From: Trichoplax sp. H2
Lineage: Eukaryota; Placozoa; Uniplacotomia; Trichoplacea
Length of the DNA: 64,000 nucleotides
Direction: 5' to 3'
Assembly: GCA_003344405.1 (NCBI GenBank)
Contig: NOWV01000036.1
Coordinates: 372,001-436,000, forward strand
Below, in pieces: positions 44,736 through 58,158 of the stretch; position 1 is the stretch's first letter, and the number at the start of each line of letters is the position of its first letter. Under the pieces are notes generated by a model. It did not search any database. It was not told where the DNA came from and saw only the letters and a list, made by a program, of their open reading frames with translations. A program made the translations under genes and the position numbers.

Positions 44736-47700
44736 GTAGGCTCTTGTATCATAGATTGAGCTAATAAATTACATTTCTCCCACCAAAACAGATACCCATG
44801 ATATTTAATTTCAAATTGAATTATCCTCAATTTTGAAGTAATAATTATGAATTCGTTAAATATCGAGAAACATATTTCTTTATGGATTAAACTCTCATTT
44901 TATGCTATCAAATGGAATCATCGTGGCAAAGCACTTTGTTGTCAATTTCTATATCTTAGTCTATGCGCAGATAAATGGGTGTTTTAAATAGGTATAATTT
45001 TATTGCAAATTATTAACTATGAAATAAGAAATAAAGATGCTTACTCGATCACAAATCACATTAGTAAGATTATTGTCATCTATTACTACAAGTAGGTCAA
45101 GCTATTCTCTCAGTAATTGAAACAGAGGGTAAGGTTTCAAGTATAGATGTAAATAAATGTGACAGCTGCTTCTCGTCTACAGTAAGCTCTTTAAAATATA
45201 AAGTATTTCTAATAAAAAGTTTTTTAAAGCAGAGATCTACTTGTCTTTATCGATTAATTTATCTTTCGTTGTACCTATTTGGTCATTAGACTAAGTAAAT
45301 GAAGTAATTTTCCAAAAATGGAATATGCAATAGCAGCTCTGTTATAAAAGTTGCACAAAGGAATGAAACGTTGCATTCTTATCTTAAAATAGTCAGTTTA
45401 GGAGAGTCTGATAATAGCATACAAAGCTGGATTGTATAGATCTGTAATCTAGCTTCTACTACTAAGATTACTCATATATAATACTATAGCAGTTATATCA
45501 AAAATAAAATTTGAATAGGGTCTCTTAAGACAAAGAAATGAATAGGAATCTTGACTGTGGTCTAAACACTTTGAATAATGAAATAATTATGATAGATTAT
45601 TTAAAAACAAAAATATAGATATAATTTTAGTAGATTGTTGTCCCCTGCTGATTAATTCTCGTTAATTACTGTTTTAATAGCGAAATAGGGAGATCAAGGA
45701 CTGGAATTTTGGACAATAAATGAGACGTTCAATTTTATTCTAAGGACTTCAAGGCATGCAAGGATTCCAATAAACAGTTCAATATTGAAATTGGTGGGTC
45801 TGTATCTACTAAATTACCTTCGATTTTATCGACAGAATAAATATCATATCAATAATATATAGTAGTCTATTCCATCGACGATTGAAATATTGAATAATAT
45901 TGCCTGCCTATATTCAAATAAACATGATATTAGACTCTAGTCTACATGCTAACTACCACGAAGTAATAATGAAAAATCGGTTAAAAGTGGATATGTATCT
46001 CTTCGTAAACAGAAAGACTCTTTAGTCTTTCTATAAATTTCTGATTATAACTCAATTTGAATATTTTTATAAGTCGAAATTGCTGATAAGAAATAAATTG
46101 TATTAATCAGTTGTGCTATCCTGTTACATAATTTAATATCAATGGATATCTAATTTATTTTGGGCAATAATATAATACCTGCATAAGCGTAAACATAATG
46201 TAACCGAGACTCTAATATAGGAACTGAGACGTGATTATTTTCATTGTATATTTTTAAATACTGCCCATAATAGGATTGTTTTAAAATAACCAAATGATTT
46301 ATAAAGGGTTTAGGTAATAAGTTAAATTGAATGCTGTCCGAGACTATTTTAAAGTTTTCATGGTCCTCATTACCTATTATAAGATAGAATTTAGCTCTAA
46401 ATAGCGGTGAGATACCGTTAAATTATAGCAATATCATTTACATTATAATATAGATTAGAATTCATAGCAGCCGCAAAATTTAACGCCATTTCTAAGTAGA
46501 TTTACAAAGTATAGCTATACTTCGGTTTAGCATTCTGTTGGAAGTTACATGACTTTGTCTTGCAATATTCGAGTAGAAATTTTAATAGATCCTTTATGGT
46601 CTAAGGTTACCCCATATGCCTTAGTAGTCTGGTAGAAATTCGAACCAGACAGGAACACATGGCATAGTCATGATATGTAATGAATTACAATGGAAATAGT
46701 TAATTAGTAATGATGCCTAATATAGGATATCTATTAGGGTTGCATTGGAAATGATGGGTAAAAGCATGTTATACTATTATTCTAAAGTAAAACGGTTTAT
46801 TATTGATATAGAAGTATTTTATATATCCTACTAATATTTTAGAAATATTAAACTGCATAATCGGACAGTAGTTATAAAGTGTAATAGAATTACTAAGTAT
46901 ATGAGAATATTAATTATGCTGTAACGGGCCCTATTTGAAAGAAACTGAATGCATAATGATGATTTTAAATTGTAACAGATTACATAATTATTAATGACAT
47001 AAGAGTACATAATTTGCCTTAGTATTTCGCTAAAACAACGTTAATTAGCAATATAATACATCGGTATAATTTGTAATAGATTGCTAATGAGATACAAATA
47101 CTCGGTAGACTTTTCGTATTTTGTAGGAAATAATTTAAATTTGGCAGAGAATATTGTTATGAAGAATTGTAATAGATGATTTATCAATATAGAATTAATG
47201 TATTAGCCTAGCCTTAGGCTGAAAAGCAAGAAAAATTAGGCGTGTAAAGCCATTATTTTATGAATAGATATAATAACCGATGAGATAAGAAATTAAAATG
47301 GTTTAGAATTTTATTAGAATGATTGAGAGAGTGGGAGTACAATATAATCATACTAGACTGCATAATATTTATTAAGATGAATAGAGCATTAATTTATTAC
47401 CGGTAGTCAATTTTTTGCTTGCAGTTAACGATGACCGAATCATTGTTAACGGCTTTACGTAGAAATAATAAACTCACAAGCCGAATTGATATATATTAAG
47501 GGGATTTCTAACTGAAATTGCCCTTTATACCGAGAGGAAGTTGAGTCTCTTAGGATGTATTGACCTCCTACGAATTTTAAGTAAATAGTTATTTTAGTAT
47601 GAAATTATTCATCATCCATGCTATTACTACAGAATGCAAGCGTCTAAATATTAATCTCAATTTAGGATGTTTTTTTCTTAATTTTATAAATTATATTTTA

Positions 47701-48274
47701 GCGGCTTGCTAGAGAAGCTGAGCACCTTAGTACTTTATTTAGAATATTAGCAGTACTGCACTATTTTTATTACGTATTAGTGAAGCAATTATTTTAAATA
47801 TGACGAATTATACAATTGACTTCTTCATTTCATATGCGAAAGTTGTCAATTTTTGATAGCCAAATACGAAATAACTATGTCATCAATTGTTTAGCTATGT
47901 GCTGTTATACTGAGATTAATAATAAATTAGAATACAGACGAATCAGTTCGATATTTAGAAGCATTGAAGTTGAAACTATAATAATCCCGACAGATAAGCA
48001 ATTAATAGTAATACCAATTAATTACATCAGCTATTATATTTCTAAACGATATCAGACACAAAAGATGAACTGTATAATTTAGTAGTATAACTATTCAAGC
48101 TGACCCTAAGAATGCAATAAGTATCCCAGGTAATTACTCCTGGTGAACATATCGCACTAATTTATAAATTTTATTGATTTAAAATGGAATAATGACATAA
48201 TAACTACTGTAGATAAATACGTTGAAAGAATTTTTAGCACCAAAATTATAAATTTTTATTGACTAAAAGATAGT

Positions 48275-48490
48275 GAAATGTGAACTATTTGCATCATCAT
48301 TATTATACTGTGATAATATTTGATTGATATTTGTATCCGTAAACAAGTTCTATAAAGTGAACTATCAATAAATATTTTGCTATCAATAAAAATCTGCCAT
48401 GATTGCCAATTACGTAAAAGTAGGCTATGAATAAGTATTTTGATACGGATAAAAATATCTACTGTGATGGCCAATTTCACAAATGGATAC
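48275..48490. repeat. Three short degenerate tandem copies (~65-75 bp)
   Basis: Units begin near 48279, 48356 and 48419. Each contains (A)GTGAACTAT / GTAGGCTATGAATA, a TATTTTG.TA motif and ...ATCTGCCATGATTGCCAATT / ATCTACTGTGATGGCCAATT. A 74-codon minus-strand ORF through it is repetitive (IFIRIKILIHS / IFIDSKIFIDS) and reflects the repeat, not a gene. Confidence 0.55.
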
Positions 48491-48698
48491 GTTACAGGCT
48501 AATAAACGAAATAGATAAGATTGGCCAACGTAAGGTAGATACTCTTATTTCAGCATTTAAATCATTATCTATGCATCCTGTTGACCTTTGAATCAATCTC
48601 AGTATTCCACTATCAAGGCCGGGTAGAATTATGACGCTAAAATTAGAATAGCCTACTTCATTTCTTGTATGGAATATCTTAACAAATAAGCCGTTAAG

Positions 48699-48782
48699 GT
48701 AGCTCGTGCAATTGGTTTACTACGAGAAATTACACCCAAGGATCAATTTCGTGCCTTGAATCGTACTGCACAATTGCACTAA
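48699..48782 (+). CDS. Candidate terminal exon of an unknown gene
   Basis: Following an acceptor-like CCGTTAAG, 27 codons lead to a TAA: VARAIGLLREITPKDQFRAL then NRTAQLH. Charge pattern, codon choice and GC content look like a conserved helix and differ from the surrounding AT-rich DNA. No upstream exon was found and the family is not recognised, so this may be a gene fragment. Confidence 0.3.
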   Translation, partial: VARAIGLLREITPKDQFRALNRTAQLH

Positions 48783-50616
48783 TCTCATCCACTCGTACTG
48801 TAATACCTAACTAGTATTCTAAATTCAAGACAGGCTATGACTACAGTGGTATTTCTTATTATAGAATGCATTAGCAAATTTCTTTGAGTCTATTTTTATT
48901 TTATAAATAGCTCTCGTTACGAAAATCTATATAAACAAAGAATAATTTCAGCTCTATGAATATCATACAAATCTTGCTAATATAAAGAGCCCGTTCTATT
49001 ACAATAAACATAATTATTCTAAAATCTAACTAAGGCCATAATGAACGTATTGTCTTCGGTTATGAAATCTTCTGGTAATTTCATACTGTAACTATTAATG
49101 ATTTAATTAAAACTTCGTAATAGGGTAAAAAAATGACCATTCTCATCACTCTGAGATGCCATCGATTATTGTATGAAGGATGATTTTTGCTAGAATCTAT
49201 TTTATAACATTTAGCATGAACGGTAGACTAATATTCGCATCAGTTTCATGATAATTATATTCATTCATTTACGCCTCGATAAGCATATTTATTTTTATCA
49301 TAATTTAGTTTCTATACAAATGCAAGTTACTGAAATAACATAGCACTTAAAATTGGACCGTTTGAACAGTATCTATGTAAAATAATAATTGTTTAAAAGG
49401 TGAGGGCCTAAGCCATAGCGAATTAAGAGTACGGTAAGTAATTCTATCAAGATTGTTGAGATTTTATTCGTATTAAGAGAAAAGTTTATTTAGAAATATA
49501 AAATTATATCATTAATTTGATAATTAATCAGTACGTGTTTGCTATAACTTTTGTGTATCATCGTAAAATGTCCATATAATTATAACTTGTAACAAACTTT
49601 TGATCAAAAAAGATCGGCTTAGCTCGATACTTTTCTAACGCATGTATTCTGTAAAGCTATTGAGAATATATTGAGGTGTATTCTCAAACTTAAATTTGAT
49701 TATTATTGATAGAATGTAAAAATACATTAATAAAAATCAGAATTTTATATTTAGAGGGCTTCTATTAGTTTTGAAATATACAAAGGCAGATAGTAGATCA
49801 TATTATGTTATGCTAAGATTTCATCGATCGTCTCGTACAATAGGCTTCTTGATAACTGAATTTTCTAGTTAATAATAAAGAATTTCTCCATATACTTATT
49901 ATTAGAAATATATATGGGCAAGTCATTGGCATGATAAAAATCCCTAATCTTGTTTGAAGAAATAAATATCCGGATTACGATAATATTATACTTTGAAATC
50001 GCTATTCTTAAAAAACAATAAATTTTCAAGATGTTTTAACAATGAAGAGAAAAACAACTTCAAATAGGAAACTCTTATATCGACAAGGCGATTCCGTAAA
50101 GAAAAGTCCCTATATGATATTTACACATGCCGTCAATGAAAATTGTATGTATTAAAAAAAATCTCCTATATCATGATTGTTATTAGGTATAATAGATTTC
50201 ATTGTTTTATCAATTGTAGAAATATGAATAACGTTAAAATATGCAAGTTTTACAAAACTATCTTTGCTTCAATAAATGGTGAACGTAGGATATAGGGAAT
50301 ATGTTTAGCTGTAATACTTTATAGCTTTTAAATTTACATTATTTTATAATTTTTCTAAACAGATAAGGTAGTTCTCAAGAAGAGTCAAGAAATTGTTCGT
50401 TGTTGTGTAGTCTATTCAATGATAATATTTTGCTGTTTCTTTGGGGAGTCAACTGTCATGGGGCACCTTCACCTAAAATTTATACAAATGCAAGGTCATT
50501 CTAAGAAATGATTAATGCGTATACAGATAAAGATAGCTGTATAAGATTTAATTAGAATAATACATTTAAGAGTAATTATAGTTTAAGACAGAAACGTTCC
50601 ATTACCGGCAATTAGT

Positions 50617-53600
50617 TTATTTTCTAAACCATGAAGGATTTAATGATACTTCCGGCCTTTCATATTCCACAATGATATATTCTTCAGGATTATATCGTCC
50701 ACCATATTCATGTAGTAGCTCGGACATTGCTTTTTCCTCTAACTACAATGATAAACATTTCCTAAAGATTAAATTATGCTATACCAAGTTATTTTGATAA
50801 AATCAATACGGTAAAATAAAGTCAATTTACCTGTATTGATGACAAGCTCTTTTTCCCGCGTCTACATACGCAATTTAAATAGATAAATTAATATTTAGAG
50901 CCTAAATAGGTTAATCTCGTATGATATCAATTACTTGACTAGTTAGCTTTGAAAGAAATTAATGTTTAGCGGTTATTGGAAACTAAATAGTCACTTAATA
51001 ATGTAGTCAATTATAGAGTACATACCTAAACGAAATATAATTTTCTTCTGCTTGAGAGCTAACAATGTCTAAAAATCTTGATGTTCCTTTTGAAGGCATT
51101 GTTTTCGATGAAGAGCTATAAGACGAATTTGTCAGATATTCATAAATTTGAACTAAAATAGAAGCGAATAAGAAGAAAATTGACTAATTCATTTGTTTTG
51201 AAATACCTGCTTGATTGCACTCTCCTATTATTAGAGCCACGACCATCCAACCGGGCAACCTCCTCCTGCTTCATAACATCTCCAAGCGAGAATGATGCAC
51301 TTTGTTTAACATTGCCCCTGATAAAGTACCATATTGCAGCATTTAAACTTTGACTCGTAAATATGATATTTCAAAATTATTCAAGATTTAGGCAAATTAT
51401 ATGAATCCTACCAAGGACATTTTGATGATGAGCTAGCTAGCATTTCCGTTTCATTACTACTTAAGCTAATATTACTACTTGTCGAAATATTCCTTTGACG
51501 ATTTGATTTTTTCTTAACATCTTGCGCAACTCCCCACTTAATAGCTTCGTTATAAGTCGTATTATTTGCACTGAAATTGGTTAAAAACCGATGAGTAATG
51601 AATGATGCGGGGATAGGTGATATCGACTTTACGTGCTGCATTTAGCTGTGCAGTTTATGTTACAAAATTAAGCATGAAAGATATCAACCTTTGATATGAG
51701 TTTGGCTTCGTCGGATGTAAGGAATCCTATATGTTCAAAATGATAATGATTAATATTAGCACTACCTTAGATTAAGATACAGTACTGCGAGTCGAATCCA
51801 TTGAAAATGATAGCATGCCTGCTGCTTTCTTGCTACTTCTTCTTCTTCTGCCATGATGGATAGTAGACTATTCGAATTAGCCGATTGAGAACTACATGAT
51901 GGGAGTGGAATTAATTAAGGAGGCTTAATAGCTATAGTCAGTGCTCTATGTTTGCAAGAGTTTATTCCTAATGTTTTCGCTTAGCATACCGTACTCGTAT
52001 GTTTTATAAAAAAAGAAACACACCTATTCCATTTTTTAACGCGAGAACTTGCGTTCGTATTAACAGTAGGCTGACTTTTTGATAAAGGTGGTGTATTCTA
52101 ACAAAACCAAAGCGATAAATTAATAGGATGATTCACAAATGTAATCATAACGTAAATATATACAATGATACGATAAGTAAATATCCTAAATTTCCCACTA
52201 TACTAACATACGTGCATGGTAAATTTTAAAATTTTACTTTGTAAAGCCAAATAGAAAGGCCTAGAATTAATTATACTCACCTTTGGAGGTTCTGCTGTAA
52301 CCGTAGCCGCTGTTCCTACCTTTAGTAGCTCAGCTTTTCTCATTTTTTGACTACGCTTCTTCTTCCTTTTATTCGATTGAGAAACTGAATTGCTGTTGGT
52401 GTTTTCGTTATTTTTGCTTATAGTCGTCGTAAAGCTTGCTTCCTCATTCGTGGTTTGTTGATTTATTGCTGGTAGTAGCAGAGTATCAGAAGTATCTAAT
52501 ATATCACTCAGGTCATACGCGAGTATGTCAGACATGATACTGTCTTCAACTGAGGCAGAAGAATGGGTATTGTCATCAATTTTGCTGCAGGCACCACTAC
52601 TACTAGGTAGAGTTTTATGGATATCTTTTGTTGGCGTCGAAGTATGCAATGATTTTGCTGCTACCGTTGATTTCGGAAGATCGTCCTTTAAGGGTTCAAC
52701 ATTGCTATTGCTTTCCAAAGTTACGAAACTAGCTCCGTCGTTAGAAGCAGAAGTATAATCAATATGGCTTGATTGGAACGACACAGTTCTGGAAAGAATG
52801 CCTGTAATCTTTATTCAGAAAGAAAAAGAGTATTTAGATTTTCAATCATTTATTCCGATCATGAAAATATTTAATTTAAAAAAATAAATTACTTCTCCTG
52901 CTTACTTTTGTCTTGTACATATCTGATACATTTTCGAGTACTGATAACGTCACATTGTCAAAAATTCTATATTTTTCAAATTATTAAATTTAATTTAAAT
53001 TAATAGTTGATAAGGCTAATTATCAGTTTCTAAATCAATTGCGAAGTCTATAAAAGAGTTATGAATTCGAGGAAACAATTTTAATAATGAGTACCTTCCT
53101 TCTAGTAGATAGCCAAGGTTAATACATATAAATTCTATGCAGGCATCATTCAATAACTTGGCATTGTACGTTAGCGAGAAATCGGTAAAGGTTATTACAG
53201 TTTTGAGGGTGACTATCATGGAAAGAATAGAGAAATCTTTACTTGCTTAAAGATAGGATATGTAAATATCCACTAGAAGTAGTTACGATTATGGTTATCT
53301 CTATCAATCAGGTAGACTTACTGAGCTTTGACAATCTCCATTCACAAATTTGTTTCAAATCGGATAAGAGGAGCTAGATTAGTAAAAAGTTAGTATTGAA
53401 TGAAGGAGTGTCGTAACATACAGAATTTAAGTTCAAAGTTATTGAATATACAGGTATCTAACAGGTACACGTAGATAACGAAATATAAATCTTACATAAT
53501 CCGCAGCTACAACAATGTTACTGAGAAATTCCGCATCATTGGATTCTGTAATTAGCAAGTAATGGTTTGAAATTAGAACATCGATATACTAATGAAGTTG

Positions 53601-56600
53601 TAGCATCAATAAAATTTTTAAATCGGAGTAACCTGTAAACACTTCAGTATTATCATTATATATGTATTCCACGATGCATTTTAATAAATCGGAAGGTATC
53701 ATCAATTTAAGGCGCACTAGACCCGCTTTAGACTATAAAGCATAAATTTTATTCAACACTTTAGTCAATCAAAATGATTACCTTGGATTTAAGCATGATA
53801 AAAATAAAATGTACTGCACCTCTTTCCAGCTGCAAGATAACATGCTAAAAAAATATTCTATTATCAAAAAAATAAATAATTTCCTATAAATTATCACGTT
53901 AAGACATTCTATCAACTAAACATGCTAGAAAAAATCTTATTCAATAGATTGTAATGAATAAATAAGTATATGCTGTGGGAATTTTGGGCAATTGTGCTCG
54001 CTATTACTTACCGCTACGGTGTATAAACATACATTTGTGGCAACAGAACGTTTCACCATCATTACTTTCCAAAGTAAAGTCACTAGATTCTTGGCTAATT
54101 AATAATTGAAATGATATCTAATGATTAGAAAATTGATAGAATACAAGTACAAGATATCAATAAATACAAGCTGTGATGGAACTAACATGGTGTCATGATT
54201 GAAGCATAGTTTTCCTATATTTGCAGTATTTAAATCGTCAGAAAATTGTTCTCGATAATATAACGCATCGATGCTAAAGTCACAAGCATATTAAATAGAA
54301 CAGAGTGAGCTTATTTACTAATTAAGTTATCTCTTTCGACATAGTCAAGAAATAACCTTTCTCGTAACCCTGGAATTTTATAATGCTTCGCAGCTCGACG
54401 TAGTTCCTTAACGTTAACCGGAATGTAACCGTACTTTGTCTTTTCATAATTAGCAGTTGTCGATGCTTGTTCATGCTCCATTTTTTTCCTTGACAATTCT
54501 AAACATCAATTCGTCATAGATCATGTACATAACCGTATAATTTAAAAATCAGAATTTAAAATAGATTAAAATAATTACCAATGTCAGTTAATGGCAATTT
54601 AGAGTTACTTGTCTCCAAGTCCTGCATTTCTTGTCTGCTATAGGCGGTATTTCGTTGTAGTAAAATGCAATCGCGGGTATAAATAAATTGTAGAAGATTA
54701 ATAGCTACGTCGTAACTCATATCGTCGATCTGGTAAATTCCCATAGTAGCCTCATCAACTGCTCCTTTCCCTAATATTTCGGCGAACGCAATACTTCTGC
54801 TGCATAGTACAAATCGATGACACGGTATTACCAAACCGTCGACCTATATCCGAGTATAGTAATAGCTAAAGCTTAGGCAAAACAGTGAATATAGGATGAT
54901 GAGTATATACACTTAATTCTGACAATAAAATTGGATATCCTCCAGATAACAAGTTTTTAGCTGCTTTTGTTCCCTTTAGACTCCAGATACACGTATTCGT
55001 ATTTTATTACAAATAGTTAAGATTAGGTGATGACTTGGCTACTTAAAGGATTTACCTTGATGATGATATCGTGGATGTGGTCATTTAAGCTTGCAGTTTG
55101 CAGCAATTTAGCCATATCTGCATTCAATTTGGATTCGGACTTGCTAGCACGATTATTCATACTGAAAAAAAATAGCACGTTATAGGTAAAAATTGGTTGG
55201 TATATAATACTAGTGCACAGTATTTAAGTCATACCCTTGATACGCATCCCATTGTAGAACTGCAAAATTGGAACCTTTGTCATCCATAGCTACTTGTTTT
55301 GCATGATGGACAAGTGGAACACGTTTAAGATCTAAATAGTGGATAACTTCTGAATTTAATCGGATACAAATTTCAGTTAAGGATAAGGACGACGGCATGG
55401 TTGACGATAACTTTGTCGATTCTTTAAATGCTTTCTTTTTAATTTTTCCACGATAACATTTGCCATTTTCTGTAGTTGGATAAATTTAATGTTAAGTCAA
55501 AGGGCCCACGCTGGCACAGTTAAAATTTGAATAAAAATATATTGCCTGCTGAAATCAGAACTTTGTTATCTTCGGTAAATGCTATATCCATGATATGCAT
55601 GTCCGGTTTTTGAGCCCATTTGCAGATATATAACTTCCGATATTCGTTGGTCCAGGAAAGAAGTTGAAAATTGGGCTTGCAAATAACAAACAACATTATT
55701 CGATGTTCATTGGAGTTGGAATTATTTGACGGTATTGCAAAACTCTTAAGGCGAAGCCGTTCAATAGATTGTTGGCTAAATAGAAAAGATAATGGTATAC
55801 TGTAGTTAATGTCATCTGAGTTACTAACCACGGTAAAATGTTATAATTGCTTGTACCCGCGTGGTATTCTAATCTTTCGAATATTAAAATCAGACATAAT
55901 ATAAATTTCTCCAACGTCCGTCGTACAAGCTGTTGCATATTCAGAAGTTGCCACTATTTGAATTTTTCTCTTGACCAATTCAGTAGAGCTTTCTAGTGAT
56001 AGACTGCTTACTAATTTTGGTAGGGTAACTTGTCTTTCCATTGCAGCGTGACCGATCTGGCCGTAATTGGTGCCACAGGTATAAAGTTCTTCATTTGTAT
56101 GCATAACAGTATGATATGTTCCAGCAGCAATACCAATCATGACCTTATTATGTAGATGTTTACTGGAAATCTATATCAGGAATTAGATAACAATCCTATT
56201 ACCATCAACGGTATGATGTTCTCCGCTATTCTACCGTAATGTTAGTAAATATTCATAACAAATATCATACCTGTTTTGGTTTAAGGCATCTTTTGGGTGA
56301 TGGTACTTGCCCTAACTGATGATAGTTATTCATACCAAAGGTGTAAACGGCACCTTTATCGGTTAAGAGTACAGTGTGATCACGGGCAGCTGCAATTTGT
56401 GCTATTTTTATTCCAGTAATACTGCTAATTTCACTTGCACGTAATGTTGTTTCTTCATCGGCAATACCTAAGCGGCCACCTTGTCCATGACCACACGTAA
56501 AAACTCTTCCATCGTGGGATAAAAATACTGAATGAAACTGGCACATAACAATCTATTGGTATTAAAAAAAAAAACATACCACAATTTTAATCGCTATCTG

Positions 56601-58158
56601 TTGGAGATCGCAACAGAGAATTTATCTGCCATGAAAGATCCATCATGACTTGCTGATGTAATTATTTCACACAATAATGAATTTATCTAATAGTATCCTG
56701 GTATCAGTAGTCAATGCTTTATATCATAATATAGCATAATATTGTCGTATCTTTAAATACTCTAAGATAAAGGCAATCTTATTTGGAGTTGTATGCAGCA
56801 TTGTTAGCTCTAGGATATGACAACATATACATATATATCAGTACTTGTTTGATGGAAATTGTTTTTGCGGCTTGGCTGGCAGTAATAAATTTAACCCTGC
56901 CTGGTAGGCGACAATTCGATTCAGCATGTCCTAAGGTAAAGTTATCATTTAATCCCCATGTAAATACATGAGCAGGCGGAGATAGATGGAGTGATGGGAA
57001 CGTCTGCTTTCGATCGATTAGAACCATATCAAGTGGTGTAAGTCCTTCCCGATCCTCTGCAAAGAGATCTGCACCTAACTGTAACAATTAAAGCAGAGTT
57101 ATCTTAAATTATAAGACCGATATAATAGAAAAGTGGATTGAAGATATTAATTAAGGCGAAAAAAATTAGTAGCAGCATAAGCTACTGTTGTCTATTTATC
57201 CCACAGAATACTGTACCCTAGCCAATGTATCCTAATGTAATTAAGCTTATCTACATGTAAAAATGATCATCTGAGGATTGTTTCATATCATAACTGTATA
57301 ATCGATCTTGCATATCATTCATTCATCTAACAGGATAGAAATACAACTATATAATATTAAATTGAATATAGTTGCTGTACTTAAACTCGTGCACAGAACT
57401 GTTAGTCTATCAAACTCTATATCAACTCTGGTAGGAAAAGTGTTGACTATCTTAATGATCTCGTCAATCGTAGTAGCCATGGATTCATCGAGTTTGCTAG
57501 AGCTGCCACTATAGTATATTGAATTGATTGTGATTTAGTAACTATTCCAAGAAGTGCAAGATGTACAGCAAAAATGTAATTCAGAATTTTCCTACGAACA
57601 TCAGATTACGTTTGCCAAAACTAAACTATACTCCAATTATGGAGCCAAACTGTCTCACATCAACAAATATGATAGCTGGTACTATAAATGAGGACAAATG
57701 ATAGATAACTCTTTAAGTCAAGTCTGTATTACTTTAGACCTAGTTAGTAGGTCCATTATTGATTAATAGCATACAATATGATATAGGATTCACTGCAAAG
57801 ATCCATTGCAAGTATGACTCACTTTAACAAGCAATGCCGCAACATCAAGATGGCCATAAAAAAGACAACGATGTAATGGCGTCCATCCAGATTCATCATC
57901 GCGAGCGTTGACATCTAATTTACGATCCTTGATTAGCCAACGAACTAAATCATATCTGCCATAAGATGCGGCCATATGCAATGGCGTCCGACCTAAAGCA
58001 TCATGTTGATGATCAGCATTAGCACAGCTATGCCATGAAGATTGGATTGAAATTAAAGATTTCGTAGCAATGGCTTCATTGATCTTTCGACCATGTTCGA
58101 TTAGCTTGCATTTGGAGGTGCACTGCCAAGTGGATACTTTATTCGATTTGGTTGCCAT
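50617..58158 (-). CDS. IBTK: IBTK, ankyrin-RCC1-BTB-BTB protein (inhibitor of Bruton tyrosine kinase)
   Basis: Twenty-six exons: 58158-57823, 57078-56845, 56552-56271, 56170-55857, 55775-55546, 55469-55235, 55161-55056, 54843-54579, 54498-54319, 54214-54187, 54094-54012, 53857-53820, 53732-53633, 53545-53496, 53373-53322, 53212-53095, 52966-52906, 52808-52281, 52097-52024, 51891-51786, 51726-51689, 51570-51412, 51317-51207, 51115-51026, 50861-50831 and 50742-50617; about 1324 residues (human 1353). Ankyrin repeats lie at roughly 50-140 (GRTPLHMAASYGR, GWTPLHRCLFYGH), RCC1 blades at 145-470 (FTCGHGQGGRLG, YTFGMNNYHQLG), BTB1 from about 575 (DIIIK-VDGLVIPCHRFVL) and BTB2 from about 745 (DGETFCCHKC), then a long Ser-rich tail and the conserved end NPEEYIIVEYERP. 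In mammals it inhibits BTK and acts as a CUL3 adaptor. Intron 5 is GC-AG. The exon at 51786 could instead end at 51819. An in-frame ATG at 58254 would add 32 residues. Confidence 0.93.

Larger units (their letters stand above)
40047..50616. other. 10.5-kb AT-rich stretch with decayed repeats and few exon candidates
   Basis: This is gene-poor relative to the rest of the window. No ORF exceeds 90 codons, and the longest (47816-48082, plus) is Ile/Asn/Tyr-rich as expected from random AT-rich DNA. It holds at least three diverged tandem duplications (near 42.4, 44.4 and 48.3 kb) and short open segments with plausible splice acceptors, listed separately. Otherwise nothing is recognised. Confidence 0.5.

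Noticed and set aside
46600-46670. Minus-strand GGTTCGAATTTC resembling a tRNA B box
   Set aside because: The flanking bases do not form a 5-bp T stem with a 7-nt loop, and no acceptor or anticodon stem can be drawn.
47816-48082. 88-codon plus-strand ORF
   Set aside because: Ile/Asn/Tyr-rich composition is what random very AT-rich DNA gives; no splice context or motif.
54220-54318. Upstream extension of IBTK exon 10 (IDALYYREQF segment)
   Set aside because: The segment is open but needs a donor phase that exon 9 does not offer; the ATATAG acceptor at 54215 gives the human spacing and correct phase.
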